Positions 52,113 through 60,092 of a stretch of 64,000 nucleotides of DNA are shown in pieces. The notes under the pieces are model-generated. The model did no database searches. It saw only the letters and a list, made by a program, of their open reading frames with translations, and had not been told where the DNA came from. This DNA comes from Ralstonia pickettii (lineage in GTDB: Bacteria > Pseudomonadota > Gammaproteobacteria > Burkholderiales > Burkholderiaceae), in the NCBI RefSeq assembly GCF_000607165.1, contig NZ_JFZG01000024.1, positions 496,001 through 560,000 on the forward strand. The letters are read 5' to 3'. The translations under genes were made by a program, and so were the position numbers. Position 1 is the first letter of the stretch. Every line of letters starts with the position of its first letter.

Positions 52113-52841
52113 ATGACAAAACGCATCAAGCTCGGCATGCTCACGCCATCGTCCAACACGGCGCTGGAACCCATTACCAGCGCCATGGTGAGCGGCCTGC
52201 CCAACGTGAGCGCGCATTTCTCGCGCTTTACCGTGACGGAAATTTCGCTGCGCGACCAGGCGCTGGGGCAGTTCGATCTGGAGAAGATCCTGAACGCCGC
52301 CAAGTTGCTGGCCGACGCGCACGTGGACGTGATTGCCTGGAACGGCACGTCGTCCGGCTGGCTCGGCTTTGAGAAAGACGAGGCGCTGTGCCGCCAGATC
52401 ACGGAAGCCACCGGCATTCCGGCCACCACGTCAGTGCTGGCGCTCAACGAAATCCTGGCCAAAACCGGCGCACGCGATTTCGCACTCGTTACGCCGTATC
52501 TGGATGACGTGCAGCAGCGCATCGTGCAGAACTACGCGCGCCACGGTTTCAAGTGCGTGGCCGAGCGCCATCTGGACTTGCACGTCAACCACAGCTTTGC
52601 CGACGTGGAAGAAGACACCATCCGCACCCTGGTGCGCGACGTGGCGCAGCAGAAGCCTGCCGCCATCACCACGTTCTGCACGAACCTGCGCGCGGCTCAC
52701 CTGGTTGAAGCGCTGGAAGCCGAAACGGGCATCCCCGTGTACGACACCATCTCGACCGTCGTGTGGAAATCGCTGCGGCTCGCGGGCGTCGACACGCGCG
52801 AGCTGCGCGGCTGGGGCCGCCTGTTCTCGGACGTTGCTTAA
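52113..52841 (+). CDS. Asp/Glu racemase superfamily protein with one catalytic Cys (arylmalonate decarboxylase-like)
   Basis: 242 residues. Related to maleate isomerase and arylmalonate decarboxylase (SSNTALEPI near the start). Members that racemise or isomerise use two Cys. Here the second is kept (Cys189 in TTFCTNLRAA), but the first position, in AWNGTSSGW, is Gly78. That is the pattern of arylmalonate decarboxylase (Gly74/Cys188), which decarboxylates rather than racemises. It lies 156 bp after the MFS gene and 21 bp before the hydantoinase gene. Decarboxylation of a malonate-type intermediate is an inference. Confidence 0.82.
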   Translation: MTKRIKLGMLTPSSNTALEPITSAMVSGLPNVSAHFSRFTVTEISLRDQALGQFDLEKILNAAKLLADAHVDVIAWNGTSSGWLGFEKDEALCRQITEATGIPATTSVLALNEILAKTGARDFALVTPYLDDVQQRIVQNYARHGFKCVAERHLDLHVNHSFADVEEDTIRTLVRDVAQQKPAAITTFCTNLRAAHLVEALEAETGIPVYDTISTVVWKSLRLAGVDTRELRGWGRLFSDVA

Positions 52842-52862
52842 CGGAATGAGGGAGCGCTAAGC

Positions 52863-54278
52863 ATGTCCACGGAACTCGACCTGGTGATCCGCAATGCGGA
52901 TGTGGTCACCGCATCCGACCGCTTTAGCTGCGACATCGGTGTGCGCGATGGCCGCATCGCCGTGCTCGGCCACGGCTTGCCGCGCGGCGCGCGAGAGATG
53001 GATGCCAGCGGCCTGCTGGCGCTGCCCGGCGGCGTTGATGGTCATTGTCATCTCGACCAGCCCATGCCCGACGGTATGCGCATGGCCGACGACTTCTTCA
53101 CCGGCACGCGCGCGGCCATCTGCGGCGGCACGACAACGGTGATCCCGTTTGCAGCGCAAGAGAAGGGCGGCTCGCTCAAGGCGGCGGTGGCCGATTACCA
53201 CCGGCGTGCCGAGGGCCGCGCGGTGGCCGACTATGGCTTCCATCTGATCGTGGCCGACCCCACGCCCGAGGTGCTGAAGCACGAACTGCCGGAGCTGATT
53301 CGCCAGGGCTACACCTCGTTCAAGGTCTACATGACCTATGACGACCTGAAGCTGTCCGACCGCGAAATGCTGGATGTGCTGGACGTGGCCAAGCAGAACA
53401 ACGCCCTGGTGATGGTGCATGCGGAAAACGCCGACTGCATTTCCTGGCTGACCGAGAAGCTGGTCGGCGAGGGCCGCATTTCGCCGCGCTTCCATGGCCT
53501 GTCGCGCCCGGCTGCCGTGGAGCGTGAAGCCACGCACCGGGCCATTACCTTTGCCGAGCTGGTGGACGTGCCGATCCTGATCGTGCATGTCTCCGGCAAG
53601 GAAGCCATCGAGCAGATTCGCTGGGCACAAAGCCGCGGCTTGCAGATCCTGGCCGAGACCTGTCCGCAGTACCTCTACCTGACCGCCGAAGACATGGGCC
53701 TGCAAGGTGACGACGGCTACGAAGGTGCCAAGTGCGTCTGCAGCCCGCCACCGCGCGATCCGGAGAACCAGGCAGCCGTATGGCGCGCGCTTGCAGGGGG
53801 CGTGTTCAGCGTGTTCTCTTCCGACCATGCGCCGTTCAACTATGACGACCCGGAAGGCAAGAAACTTGGCGGTCAGGCGCAACCGTTCGACCATATTCCC
53901 AACGGCGTGCCCGGTATCGAGACACGGTTGCCGCTGCTGTTTGATGGCATTGCGCGCGGCAAGCTGTCGCTGCATCAGTTTGTGGAGCTGACGTCGTATC
54001 GCCCGGCACGGCTGTACGGGTTGTACCCACGCAAGGGCACGATCGCCGTGGGCGCCGATGCCGACATCACGCTGTGGGATCCGGAGCGTCGCGTGCGCAT
54101 CACCAACGCTGCGCTGCATCACGCGGTCGACTACACGCCCTATGAAGGCATTGAAGTGACCGGCTGGCCGGTGCATTGCTTCTCGCGCGGCGAGATGCTG
54201 GTCGAAAACGGCAAGTACCTCGAACCGGCGCCGGGGCGCGGGCAGTTCCTGCCGGCGGGCGCGCCGTCGCTGGTTTGA
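52863..54278 (+). CDS. Dihydropyrimidinase / D-hydantoinase family amidohydrolase
   Basis: 471 residues. Opens cyclic ureides such as hydantoins or dihydropyrimidines to N-carbamoyl acids. The binuclear metal site is complete: His61 and His63 in GHCHLD, carboxylated Lys154 in SFKVYM, His186, His242 and Asp321 (SSDHAPFNY). The substrate-gating Tyr is likely Tyr159. The ATG at 52863 follows GAGGGAGCG. No carbamoylase gene follows, unlike classical hydantoin operons; a HyuE-like gene and a LysR gene do. The natural substrate may be another cyclic amide. Confidence 0.9.
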   Translation: MSTELDLVIRNADVVTASDRFSCDIGVRDGRIAVLGHGLPRGAREMDASGLLALPGGVDGHCHLDQPMPDGMRMADDFFTGTRAAICGGTTTVIPFAAQEKGGSLKAAVADYHRRAEGRAVADYGFHLIVADPTPEVLKHELPELIRQGYTSFKVYMTYDDLKLSDREMLDVLDVAKQNNALVMVHAENADCISWLTEKLVGEGRISPRFHGLSRPAAVEREATHRAITFAELVDVPILIVHVSGKEAIEQIRWAQSRGLQILAETCPQYLYLTAEDMGLQGDDGYEGAKCVCSPPPRDPENQAAVWRALAGGVFSVFSSDHAPFNYDDPEGKKLGGQAQPFDHIPNGVPGIETRLPLLFDGIARGKLSLHQFVELTSYRPARLYGLYPRKGTIAVGADADITLWDPERRVRITNAALHHAVDYTPYEGIEVTGWPVHCFSRGEMLVENGKYLEPAPGRGQFLPAGAPSLV

Positions 54279-54308
54279 CGTTTCTGGTTGGGTTCTCAAA
54301 ATTTCATC

Positions 54309-55046
54309 ATGCGTATTCTGGTCGTCAATCCCAATATCTCCGAGAGCGTGACGGAGTTGATACATGCCGAGGCGCGTCGCTCCGTTTCACCCGGCACCAC
54401 GCTCACAATGGCGACGGCGCCATTTGGCGTGGCTTACATCGAAACGCGCTTCGAAGCACTGGTGGGCGGCTACGCCACTGCGTGCGTCGTCGCCGAACAT
54501 GCCGGTCGATTCGACGGCGTGGTTGTCGCGGCGTTTGGGGACCCGGGCCTCGCCGGCATCAAGGAGCTGTGCAATGTGCCGGTGGTCGGCATGACCGAAG
54601 CGGCGCTGACCAGCGCCTGCCTGCTCGGCCAGCGCTTTTCGATCATCGCCATTTCGAACCGTATCCAGGCGTGGTACCGCGAGTGCGTAGCTGCCAATGG
54701 GCTGTCGTCGCGGCTGGCGAGCGTGCGCTCTTTGCAGCAGCCGCTACGCGACATCGGCAGCGTGCAGGAAGACCATGCGGCAAGGCTCGAGGAGCTCAGC
54801 CTGCAGGCGGTGCGTGAAGACGGCGCCGACGTGATCATCGTGGCTGGCGCACCGCTTGCCGGGCTGGCCCGGACACTCAAGGACCGCATTCCCGTGCCGG
54901 TTGTGGACGGCGTCTCCAGCGCCATCCGCCATTGCGAGAGCCTGATCGCGCTTGCCCCGAACGGCGCAGCGGAAGGCAGCTTTGCGCGGCCGCCGCACAA
55001 GCCAAACCGCGGCTTGCCTCCTGCGCTGGCTGCGATGCTGGCGTAA
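54309..55046 (+). CDS. HyuE-like Asp/Glu racemase family protein lacking both catalytic cysteines
   Basis: 245 residues. The HyuE fold marks are present (MRILVVNPNISESVTELI, FGDPGLAG, PVVGMTEAA), but the two proton-shuttling cysteines of hydantoin racemases are gone. The first motif, usually ACFGDPG, reads AAFGDPG (Ala75). The second, usually LGCAG, reads VAGAP (Gly180 at the Cys position). I checked both at codon level. Cys88 and Cys104 lie outside these motifs. It may be inactive as a racemase and have another role. It starts 30 bp after the hydantoinase gene. Confidence 0.82.
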   Translation: MRILVVNPNISESVTELIHAEARRSVSPGTTLTMATAPFGVAYIETRFEALVGGYATACVVAEHAGRFDGVVVAAFGDPGLAGIKELCNVPVVGMTEAALTSACLLGQRFSIIAISNRIQAWYRECVAANGLSSRLASVRSLQQPLRDIGSVQEDHAARLEELSLQAVREDGADVIIVAGAPLAGLARTLKDRIPVPVVDGVSSAIRHCESLIALAPNGAAEGSFARPPHKPNRGLPPALAAMLA

Positions 55047-55154
55047 GCGGTTTGTCTGACTGCCCTGGAGGGCGGGCCGGCGTGGCCCAGGCGCCCGGCG
55101 ATGTTGTGAGAGGTACGATGCGCTATCTGCACCCGATCGAACTTCGTATCCGCC

Positions 55155-56039
55155 ATGTCTCTCCGCGCCTTGAGAACGCTCGTTGCCATCGCCCGACACC
55201 GCACGTTTGCGCGTGCAGGCGAGGCCATCGGGCTCACGCAGTCGGCCGTCAGCCTGCAGGTCAAATCGCTGGAAGAGGAGTTCAACGTCCGTCTGTTCGA
55301 CCGCTCACGCCGCGAGCCCGCGCTGACAGAAGCAGGCCGCATCGTGCTCGCCCAGGCAGAACAGATCCTCGCGCTGTATGACCGCATTCCCGATGCGCTG
55401 AGCGATGAGAGGGCGCTGGTCGGGCGGTTGCGCATCGGCGCTATCCAGACCGCGCTATCGGGGCCGCTGCCCAACGCGTTGCTGGCCCTGCGGACGGCGC
55501 ATCCCGGCCTGCGCGTGCACGTTGCTGCCGGCATGTCGGCCGAGCTTGCGCAGCGCGTGGCCGACGGCGAGTTGGACGCCGCGATCACGTCTCACCCTGT
55601 GCGGCCGCATCCGGCGGAACTGGTCTGGACAACGCTCTATGAAGACCGCTTCTGGCTGCTCGCTCCCGCGCAATACGCCGAGCACGATGCGCGCGCGCTG
55701 CTGACCGAGCTGCCGTTTATCCGCTTTGATGCACAGGCCTGGGCCGGCCGCATGATCGCCTCGGAACTGCGGCGTCTGGGCGTGCGCGTGCGCGAAGAGA
55801 TGGTGCTCGACAACAAGGACACGATCGTGCGCATGGTGGCAAGCGGATTGGGCGCCGCCGTGGTGGCGCTATCCGACTCCGAGCTGACGCAATTGCCGCC
55901 CATTGCCCGTTTGGCGTTCGGCCAACCGCAATTGCACCGCGCGGTGGTGCTGCTTGAACACCAATCGCGGACCGCACAGCGCTTTACCCAGGCATTGGCC
56001 GATGCGGTGGTCGCTTCTGCAATGAGAATTTCTCATTGA
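55155..56039 (+). CDS. LysR-family transcriptional regulator
   Basis: 294 residues. The helix-turn-helix reads FARAGEAIGLTQSAVSLQVKSLE and the effector domain follows. It lies 108 bp after the HyuE-like gene in the same direction and upstream of an AEC transporter. It may control either the hydantoinase cluster or the transporter at 56186; the gap after it holds an AT-rich dyad. Confidence 0.9.
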   Translation: MSLRALRTLVAIARHRTFARAGEAIGLTQSAVSLQVKSLEEEFNVRLFDRSRREPALTEAGRIVLAQAEQILALYDRIPDALSDERALVGRLRIGAIQTALSGPLPNALLALRTAHPGLRVHVAAGMSAELAQRVADGELDAAITSHPVRPHPAELVWTTLYEDRFWLLAPAQYAEHDARALLTELPFIRFDAQAWAGRMIASELRRLGVRVREEMVLDNKDTIVRMVASGLGAAVVALSDSELTQLPPIARLAFGQPQLHRAVVLLEHQSRTAQRFTQALADAVVASAMRISH

Positions 56040-56049
56040 TTGCCAGATA

Positions 56050-56062
56050 AATAACAATTATT
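56050..56062. promoter_or_regulatory. AT-rich dyad before the AEC transporter
   Basis: AATAA, CAA, TTATT in an AT-rich patch directly after the LysR stop. It could be part of the AEC promoter or an operator for the LysR protein. Weak evidence. Confidence 0.3.
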
Positions 56063-56185
56063 ACTGCTATGACTGCGTGATAGCTTGGCGGTGTTCCTGT
56101 TTTTCGCCGAGCACCTCATGCCGTTCCGCACGCTCCTCCGTTCCTCCCCCTCATTGCAAGCACGCCACGGTGCAGGCGCACGGCC

Positions 56186-57139
56186 ATGACCGCTGCAATC
56201 CTGCTCGCTCTGGCGCCGGTTGCGCTTCTGGTGGCGCTCGGCCATTGGCTCAAGCGCTCCGCCTTCCTCGCCGAAACCTTCTGGCCGCAGGCCGAGCGGC
56301 TCTGCTACTACGTCCTGTTACCGGCGTTGTTCATGCACGGGCTGGCCACGGCGCACATGCAGTCGCTCCCCGTCCTGCCGCTCGTGCTGACGTTGATTGG
56401 CGCGACATTGCTGGTGGCTGCGGCGTTGATGATCGCCCGACCGTGGATGCAAGTGGACGGCGCGGCGTTTACCTCGGTGTTTCAAGGGGCCGTGCGGTTC
56501 AACAACTACGTAGGCGTGTCGCTGGCTACGGGCATCTTCGGTGCCAAGGGCATTGCGCTGGCGGCTGTATGCAACGCTGCGATTGTGCCGACGGTCAATC
56601 TGCTGTGCGTGCTGGTCTTCGCCCGCTATGGCTCGGTGCGCCTCAGTGGGCGTGCGCTGGTGCGTCAGATCGTGACGAATCCGCCGGTGGTGGCCTGCAC
56701 GCTGGGCATTGCCATGCAGGCGCTGGGGCTGCAGATACCTGTGGCGATCGAGCCTGCGGTGCGTGCGCTCGGGGTGGCGTCCATGCCGCTGGGCCTGTTG
56801 TGCGTGGGGGCTGCGCTCAACTTCAGCGGCGTGCGTTCGTGGGCGCGGCCGGTGGTCGTGTCGTCAAGCATCAAATTTCTGGCCATGCCCGTGCTGACGC
56901 TGGCCGTTGGCCACGCATTGGGTCTGACCGATGCTGCATTGATCGTGGCGCTGCTGTTCCAGGCGCTGCCCACGGCATCCTCGTCGTACATCATGGCGCG
57001 TCAACTGGGCGGTGACGCACCGCTCATGGCCGGCATCACTGCCGCGCAGACGGTGATGGCCGCTGCAGCCATGCCGGCCGTGATGACGCTGCTGGCCCTC
57101 ACACGCGGATTACCCGAAGGGTTGCTCGCGGCGCTGTGA
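56186..57139 (+). CDS. AEC-family (auxin efflux carrier) transporter
   Basis: 317 residues, about 10 membrane helices in two halves. AEC marks are VRFNNYVGVSLATGIFG and MPLGLLCVGAALNFSG. Bacterial AEC proteins carry malonate, malate or related acids. It starts 146 bp after the LysR gene. If LysR regulates it, it could export or import an acid from the upstream pathway; malonate would fit the decarboxylase-like protein, but this is speculation. It converges with an alpha/beta hydrolase (27-bp gap). Confidence 0.88.
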   Translation: MTAAILLALAPVALLVALGHWLKRSAFLAETFWPQAERLCYYVLLPALFMHGLATAHMQSLPVLPLVLTLIGATLLVAAALMIARPWMQVDGAAFTSVFQGAVRFNNYVGVSLATGIFGAKGIALAAVCNAAIVPTVNLLCVLVFARYGSVRLSGRALVRQIVTNPPVVACTLGIAMQALGLQIPVAIEPAVRALGVASMPLGLLCVGAALNFSGVRSWARPVVVSSSIKFLAMPVLTLAVGHALGLTDAALIVALLFQALPTASSSYIMARQLGGDAPLMAGITAAQTVMAAAAMPAVMTLLALTRGLPEGLLAAL

Positions 57140-57166
57140 GCCAGAAGCGTCAAATGGCTCGCCGGT

Positions 57167-58213
57167 TCAAAGGTGCACCACATCCAGCATGGCCTGCACA
57201 AACGCCTTGGGCGCCTCTTGGGGCAGGTTGTGGCCGATGCCGCCACCGATGTTCCGGTGCTGGTACTTGCCCGTGAACTTCTTCGCATAGGCTGACGGCT
57301 CCGGGTGCGGTGCGCCGTTGGCATCGCCTTCCATGGTGATGGTGGGTACCGTGATGCCCGGCGCGGTGGCCAGGCGCTGTTCCAGCGCGTCGTACTTCGA
57401 TTCGCCCTGCGCCAGCCCCAGGCGCCAGCGGTAATTGTGGATGACGACGGCAACGTGATCGGGGTTGTCGAACGCGGCGGCGCTTCGGTCGTACGTGGCG
57501 TCGTCAAACTTCCACGTGGGCGAAGCGAGCTTCCAGATCAGACGGTTGAACTCCTTGCAGTTGGTGGCGTAGCCCTGCGCGCCACGTTCCGTCGTGAAAT
57601 AGAACTGGTACCACCACGCAAATTCCGCGGCCGGCGGCAGCGGCTTGCGGTTCGCCTCCTGGCTGCCGATCAGGTAGCCGCTGACAGATACCAGCGTCTT
57701 GCAGCGTTCCGGCCACAGCGCCGCGATGATGTCCGCCGTGCGCGCGCCCCAGTCGTATCCGCCAAAGTGCGCCTGCTTGATCTTCAACGCGTCCATGAAG
57801 GCGATGATGTCAGCGGCCAGCGCCGCTTGCTGTCCGTTGCGCGGCGTGTCCGCCGAGCGGATGCGCGTCGTGCCATAGCCGCGCAGGTACGGCACCAGCA
57901 CGCGATAGCCCGCCGCCGCCAGCGCGGGCGCCACCTCTGCATAGCTGTAGATGTCATACGGCCAGCCGTGCAGCAGGATCATCACGGGGCCGTTCTTCGG
58001 CCCCAGGTCTGCGTAGCCGATGTTGAGCACGCCTGCATCGATCTGCTGCAGCGTGCCGAACGGGTTGGCTTGGCCGGCCAGCAGCGTGCCTGCATTGGCG
58101 GACGGTGCCGGTTGCGCATGCGCAAGTTCGGCCAGGCCGAGATCCAGCACGCCAATGCTGGCGATGGTGGTGCCCAGAAGGCGGCGACGGCGGAGGTTGA
58201 CGGGGTTCGACAT
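57167..58213 (-). CDS. Tat-exported alpha/beta hydrolase (epoxide hydrolase-like)
   Basis: 348 residues. The N-terminus carries a twin-arginine motif (LRRRRLLGTTIAS) and a cleavage site near AHAQP, so it is folded before export to the periplasm. Hydrolase marks are the oxyanion HGWP, the nucleophile elbow GGYDWGAR (Asp nucleophile) and a C-terminal GIGHNLPQEAP His. An Asp nucleophile suggests an epoxide or haloalkane hydrolase. It starts 35 bp after the cupin gene and is probably cotranscribed with it. The substrate is unknown. Confidence 0.88.
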   Translation of the reverse strand: MSNPVNLRRRRLLGTTIASIGVLDLGLAELAHAQPAPSANAGTLLAGQANPFGTLQQIDAGVLNIGYADLGPKNGPVMILLHGWPYDIYSYAEVAPALAAAGYRVLVPYLRGYGTTRIRSADTPRNGQQAALAADIIAFMDALKIKQAHFGGYDWGARTADIIAALWPERCKTLVSVSGYLIGSQEANRKPLPPAAEFAWWYQFYFTTERGAQGYATNCKEFNRLIWKLASPTWKFDDATYDRSAAAFDNPDHVAVVIHNYRWRLGLAQGESKYDALEQRLATAPGITVPTITMEGDANGAPHPEPSAYAKKFTGKYQHRNIGGGIGHNLPQEAPKAFVQAMLDVVHL

Positions 58214-58248
58214 GGGGGTTCTCTCTTTGGGGTGGATGGGGCAGGGGA

Positions 58249-58647
58249 TTAGTGAACGAGCTTGACCAGCGGCTCACCGGACTTCACGACGTACGTGGCC
58301 AGTTCCGATGCCTTGCCGCTGCCGACGTTTCTTGCCGAGTGCGCAACGCCGGCCGGAATGAACAGCGAATCCCCGGTCTGCAGCGTCACGGGGGGCTGAC
58401 CATCCAACCGGTATTCGATCGTGCCTTGCAGGACGTGGGCGATTTCCTCGCCGGGGTGGATATGCGCGGGGGCGAATGCACGCTCATCAAAATCCACGCG
58501 CACTTGCAGGGTTTCGCGGCCGGGCACGCTCAGGTCGTGATGGACGAGATCCGTCCGATGCACGCCAGCGGCTTGCGCAAATGCGTTGTGTGCGCACAGG
58601 GCGCCTGCCAGTGCGAGCAACGTTGCGGTCAATCGATTCGGTTGCAT
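58249..58647 (-). CDS. Exported single-domain cupin protein
   Basis: 132 residues. The signal peptide is cleaved near AFAQA. The cupin motifs are complete: FAPAHIHPGEEIAHVLQGTIEY (two His and one Glu) and PAGVAHSARN. It is a small metal-binding beta-barrel of unknown function. The ATG at 58647 follows GGAGCCCTC. It is upstream of and close to the Tat-exported hydrolase, and divergent from a second operon that also encodes an exported hydrolase. Confidence 0.85.
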   Translation of the reverse strand: MQPNRLTATLLALAGALCAHNAFAQAAGVHRTDLVHHDLSVPGRETLQVRVDFDERAFAPAHIHPGEEIAHVLQGTIEYRLDGQPPVTLQTGDSLFIPAGVAHSARNVGSGKASELATYVVKSGEPLVKLVH

Positions 58648-58751
58648 GAGGGCTCCAGTGATCAAGGATGGATGGCGAGGCGGGTCTTGTTCACCTCGTT
58701 TCCAGCATTGAGCGCCTGCGATGTATCCGGTCGGTTTCACGATGCCGCCGA

Positions 58752-58808
58752 TTTGTATTGCTTTGTAGCAACGGGCATCGATAGACGGCGTTTTGTATGC
58801 GTTTGTAT
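58752..58808. promoter_or_regulatory. Four phased TTTGTA(T/G) repeats, response-regulator-type site
   Basis: TTTGTAT at 58752, TTTGTAG at 58762, TTTGTAT at 58792 and 58802. All start in the same 10-bp register, as two pairs 40 bp apart. Direct repeats at 10-11 bp are the hallmark of OmpR/PhoB-family operators. They lie in the 328-bp gap between the cupin-hydrolase operon (minus) and the exported-repeat-protein operon (plus). A possible -10 (TAGTAC, 58822-58827) follows on the plus strand. I see no gene in the rest of the gap. Confidence 0.65.
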
Positions 58809-58975
58809 CTGGCGGCAGCTCTAGTACATACCCAGACAAAACGGGCAGCACATCGCTACGTGCCGGATACGTCAGGCGCCTTCAATGCATTCCGTGGTCA
58901 AGACGCCGGGCCAACGCAAAGCAAAGCACCGGCAGGCCGCGCAGTCCCAAACCAACCGTTCAAAGGAAAACGATC

Positions 58976-59227
58976 ATGACCCGCAATCTCACCAAGACCC
59001 TCGCTGTTGTTGCTCTCGCTGTGGCCGCTGCCGGGGCCCAAGCCGCTTCGTCCATCGGTGCACGCGACCCGTACACCGAAGGCGCCCGCGCCGTGCAAAG
59101 CGCGGTGGATGCCTACACCGAGGGCGCGCGTTCGTCTGATGTCTATACGGACGGCGCGCGTGCCACCGACATCTACACCGATGGCGCCCGCAGCGCGAAT
59201 CCGTACTACGACGGTGCACACGCCTGA
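58976..59227 (+). CDS. Small exported protein with decapeptide YTDGAR repeats
   Basis: 83 residues. The signal peptide is cleaved near GAQAA. The mature part is five copies of a D-x-Y-(T/Y)-(D/E)-G-A-(R/H) unit at residues 31, 45, 55, 65 and 75; the last four are exactly ten residues apart. The ATG at 58976 has AAAGGAAAA upstream. It is followed after 60 bp by an exported alpha/beta hydrolase gene. The regular acidic/aromatic repeats suggest ligand, metal or surface binding; function unknown. Confidence 0.75.
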   Translation: MTRNLTKTLAVVALAVAAAGAQAASSIGARDPYTEGARAVQSAVDAYTEGARSSDVYTDGARATDIYTDGARSANPYYDGAHA

Positions 59228-59287
59228 AGCGACAGCCTCGCGCACACCCCAACCCACCGAGAACCGAGCAGATAACAAGGACCCGAC

Positions 59288-60070
59288 ATGTTCAACCGCA
59301 AAGCCGTCTCCATCGCAGCGCTGGCACTTGGCATGGCCGCCAGTGCGCCACTCTTTGCCGCCACGGCAGCCGACGCCAATCAACCTTCCGTCGTGATCGT
59401 GCACGGCGCCTTTGCCGATGGGTCCGACTGGGCCAAGGTGATCCCGCTGCTGCAGGCCAAAGGCGTGAAGGTGCAGGCGGTGCAGAACGGACTGAACTCG
59501 CTGGCTGACGATGTGGCTGCAACGCGCAGAGCGATTGACAACCAGGTCGGCAAGGTCGTGCTGGTCGGGCACTCGTGGGGTGGCACGGTCATCACGGAAG
59601 CCGGCGCCGACAGCAAGGTTGCCGGGCTGGTGTACGTGGCCGCGTTTGCGCCGGACGCCGGGCAGTCGACGGAAGAAGTGGGCAAGGACTACGCGCCCGC
59701 GCCGGGCATCGGCAAGCTGGTGGCCGATGCCAACGGCTATCTGTCACTGCCCCCAGCGGCGCTGGCGAGCGACTTTGCCCAGGATGTGGCCGCTGCCCAG
59801 GCGCGCGTGATGGCCGCCACGCAAGGGCCCATCAAGGCGACGGCATTTAGCGAGCGCACCACGGTGGCGGCGTGGCAGAGCAAGCCGTCGTGGTTCATCG
59901 TCAGCGCGCACGACAGGATGATCCAGCCGGACCTGGAGCGCGCCATGGCAAGGAAGATCGGCGCCAAGGTGACGACGCTCCCGACGAGCCACGTGCCGCA
60001 GCAGTCGCGGCCGCAGGATGTGGCCAAGGTGATTCTTGATGCCGTGCACGCGGTCGAGGTGCGCAACTGA
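59288..60070 (+). CDS. Exported alpha/beta hydrolase
   Basis: 260 residues. The signal peptide ends near LFAATAA. Hydrolase marks are VIVHGAFADGSDW (oxyanion), the nucleophile elbow GHSWGG (Ser), the acid in SAHDRMIQ and a late His in TSHVPQQSRP. It resembles exported esterase/lactonase-like hydrolases often induced by stress. It probably shares the promoter of the decapeptide-repeat gene 60 bp upstream and converges with the desaturase operon (22-bp gap). Confidence 0.88.
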   Translation: MFNRKAVSIAALALGMAASAPLFAATAADANQPSVVIVHGAFADGSDWAKVIPLLQAKGVKVQAVQNGLNSLADDVAATRRAIDNQVGKVVLVGHSWGGTVITEAGADSKVAGLVYVAAFAPDAGQSTEEVGKDYAPAPGIGKLVADANGYLSLPPAALASDFAQDVAAAQARVMAATQGPIKATAFSERTTVAAWQSKPSWFIVSAHDRMIQPDLERAMARKIGAKVTTLPTSHVPQQSRPQDVAKVILDAVHAVEVRN

Positions 60071-60092
60071 GGCGAGGCGTGTTGCTTGCGCG

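Noticed and set aside
52857-54365. 502-codon open frame on the minus strand
   Set aside because: Antisense to the hydantoinase, which has a complete metal site.
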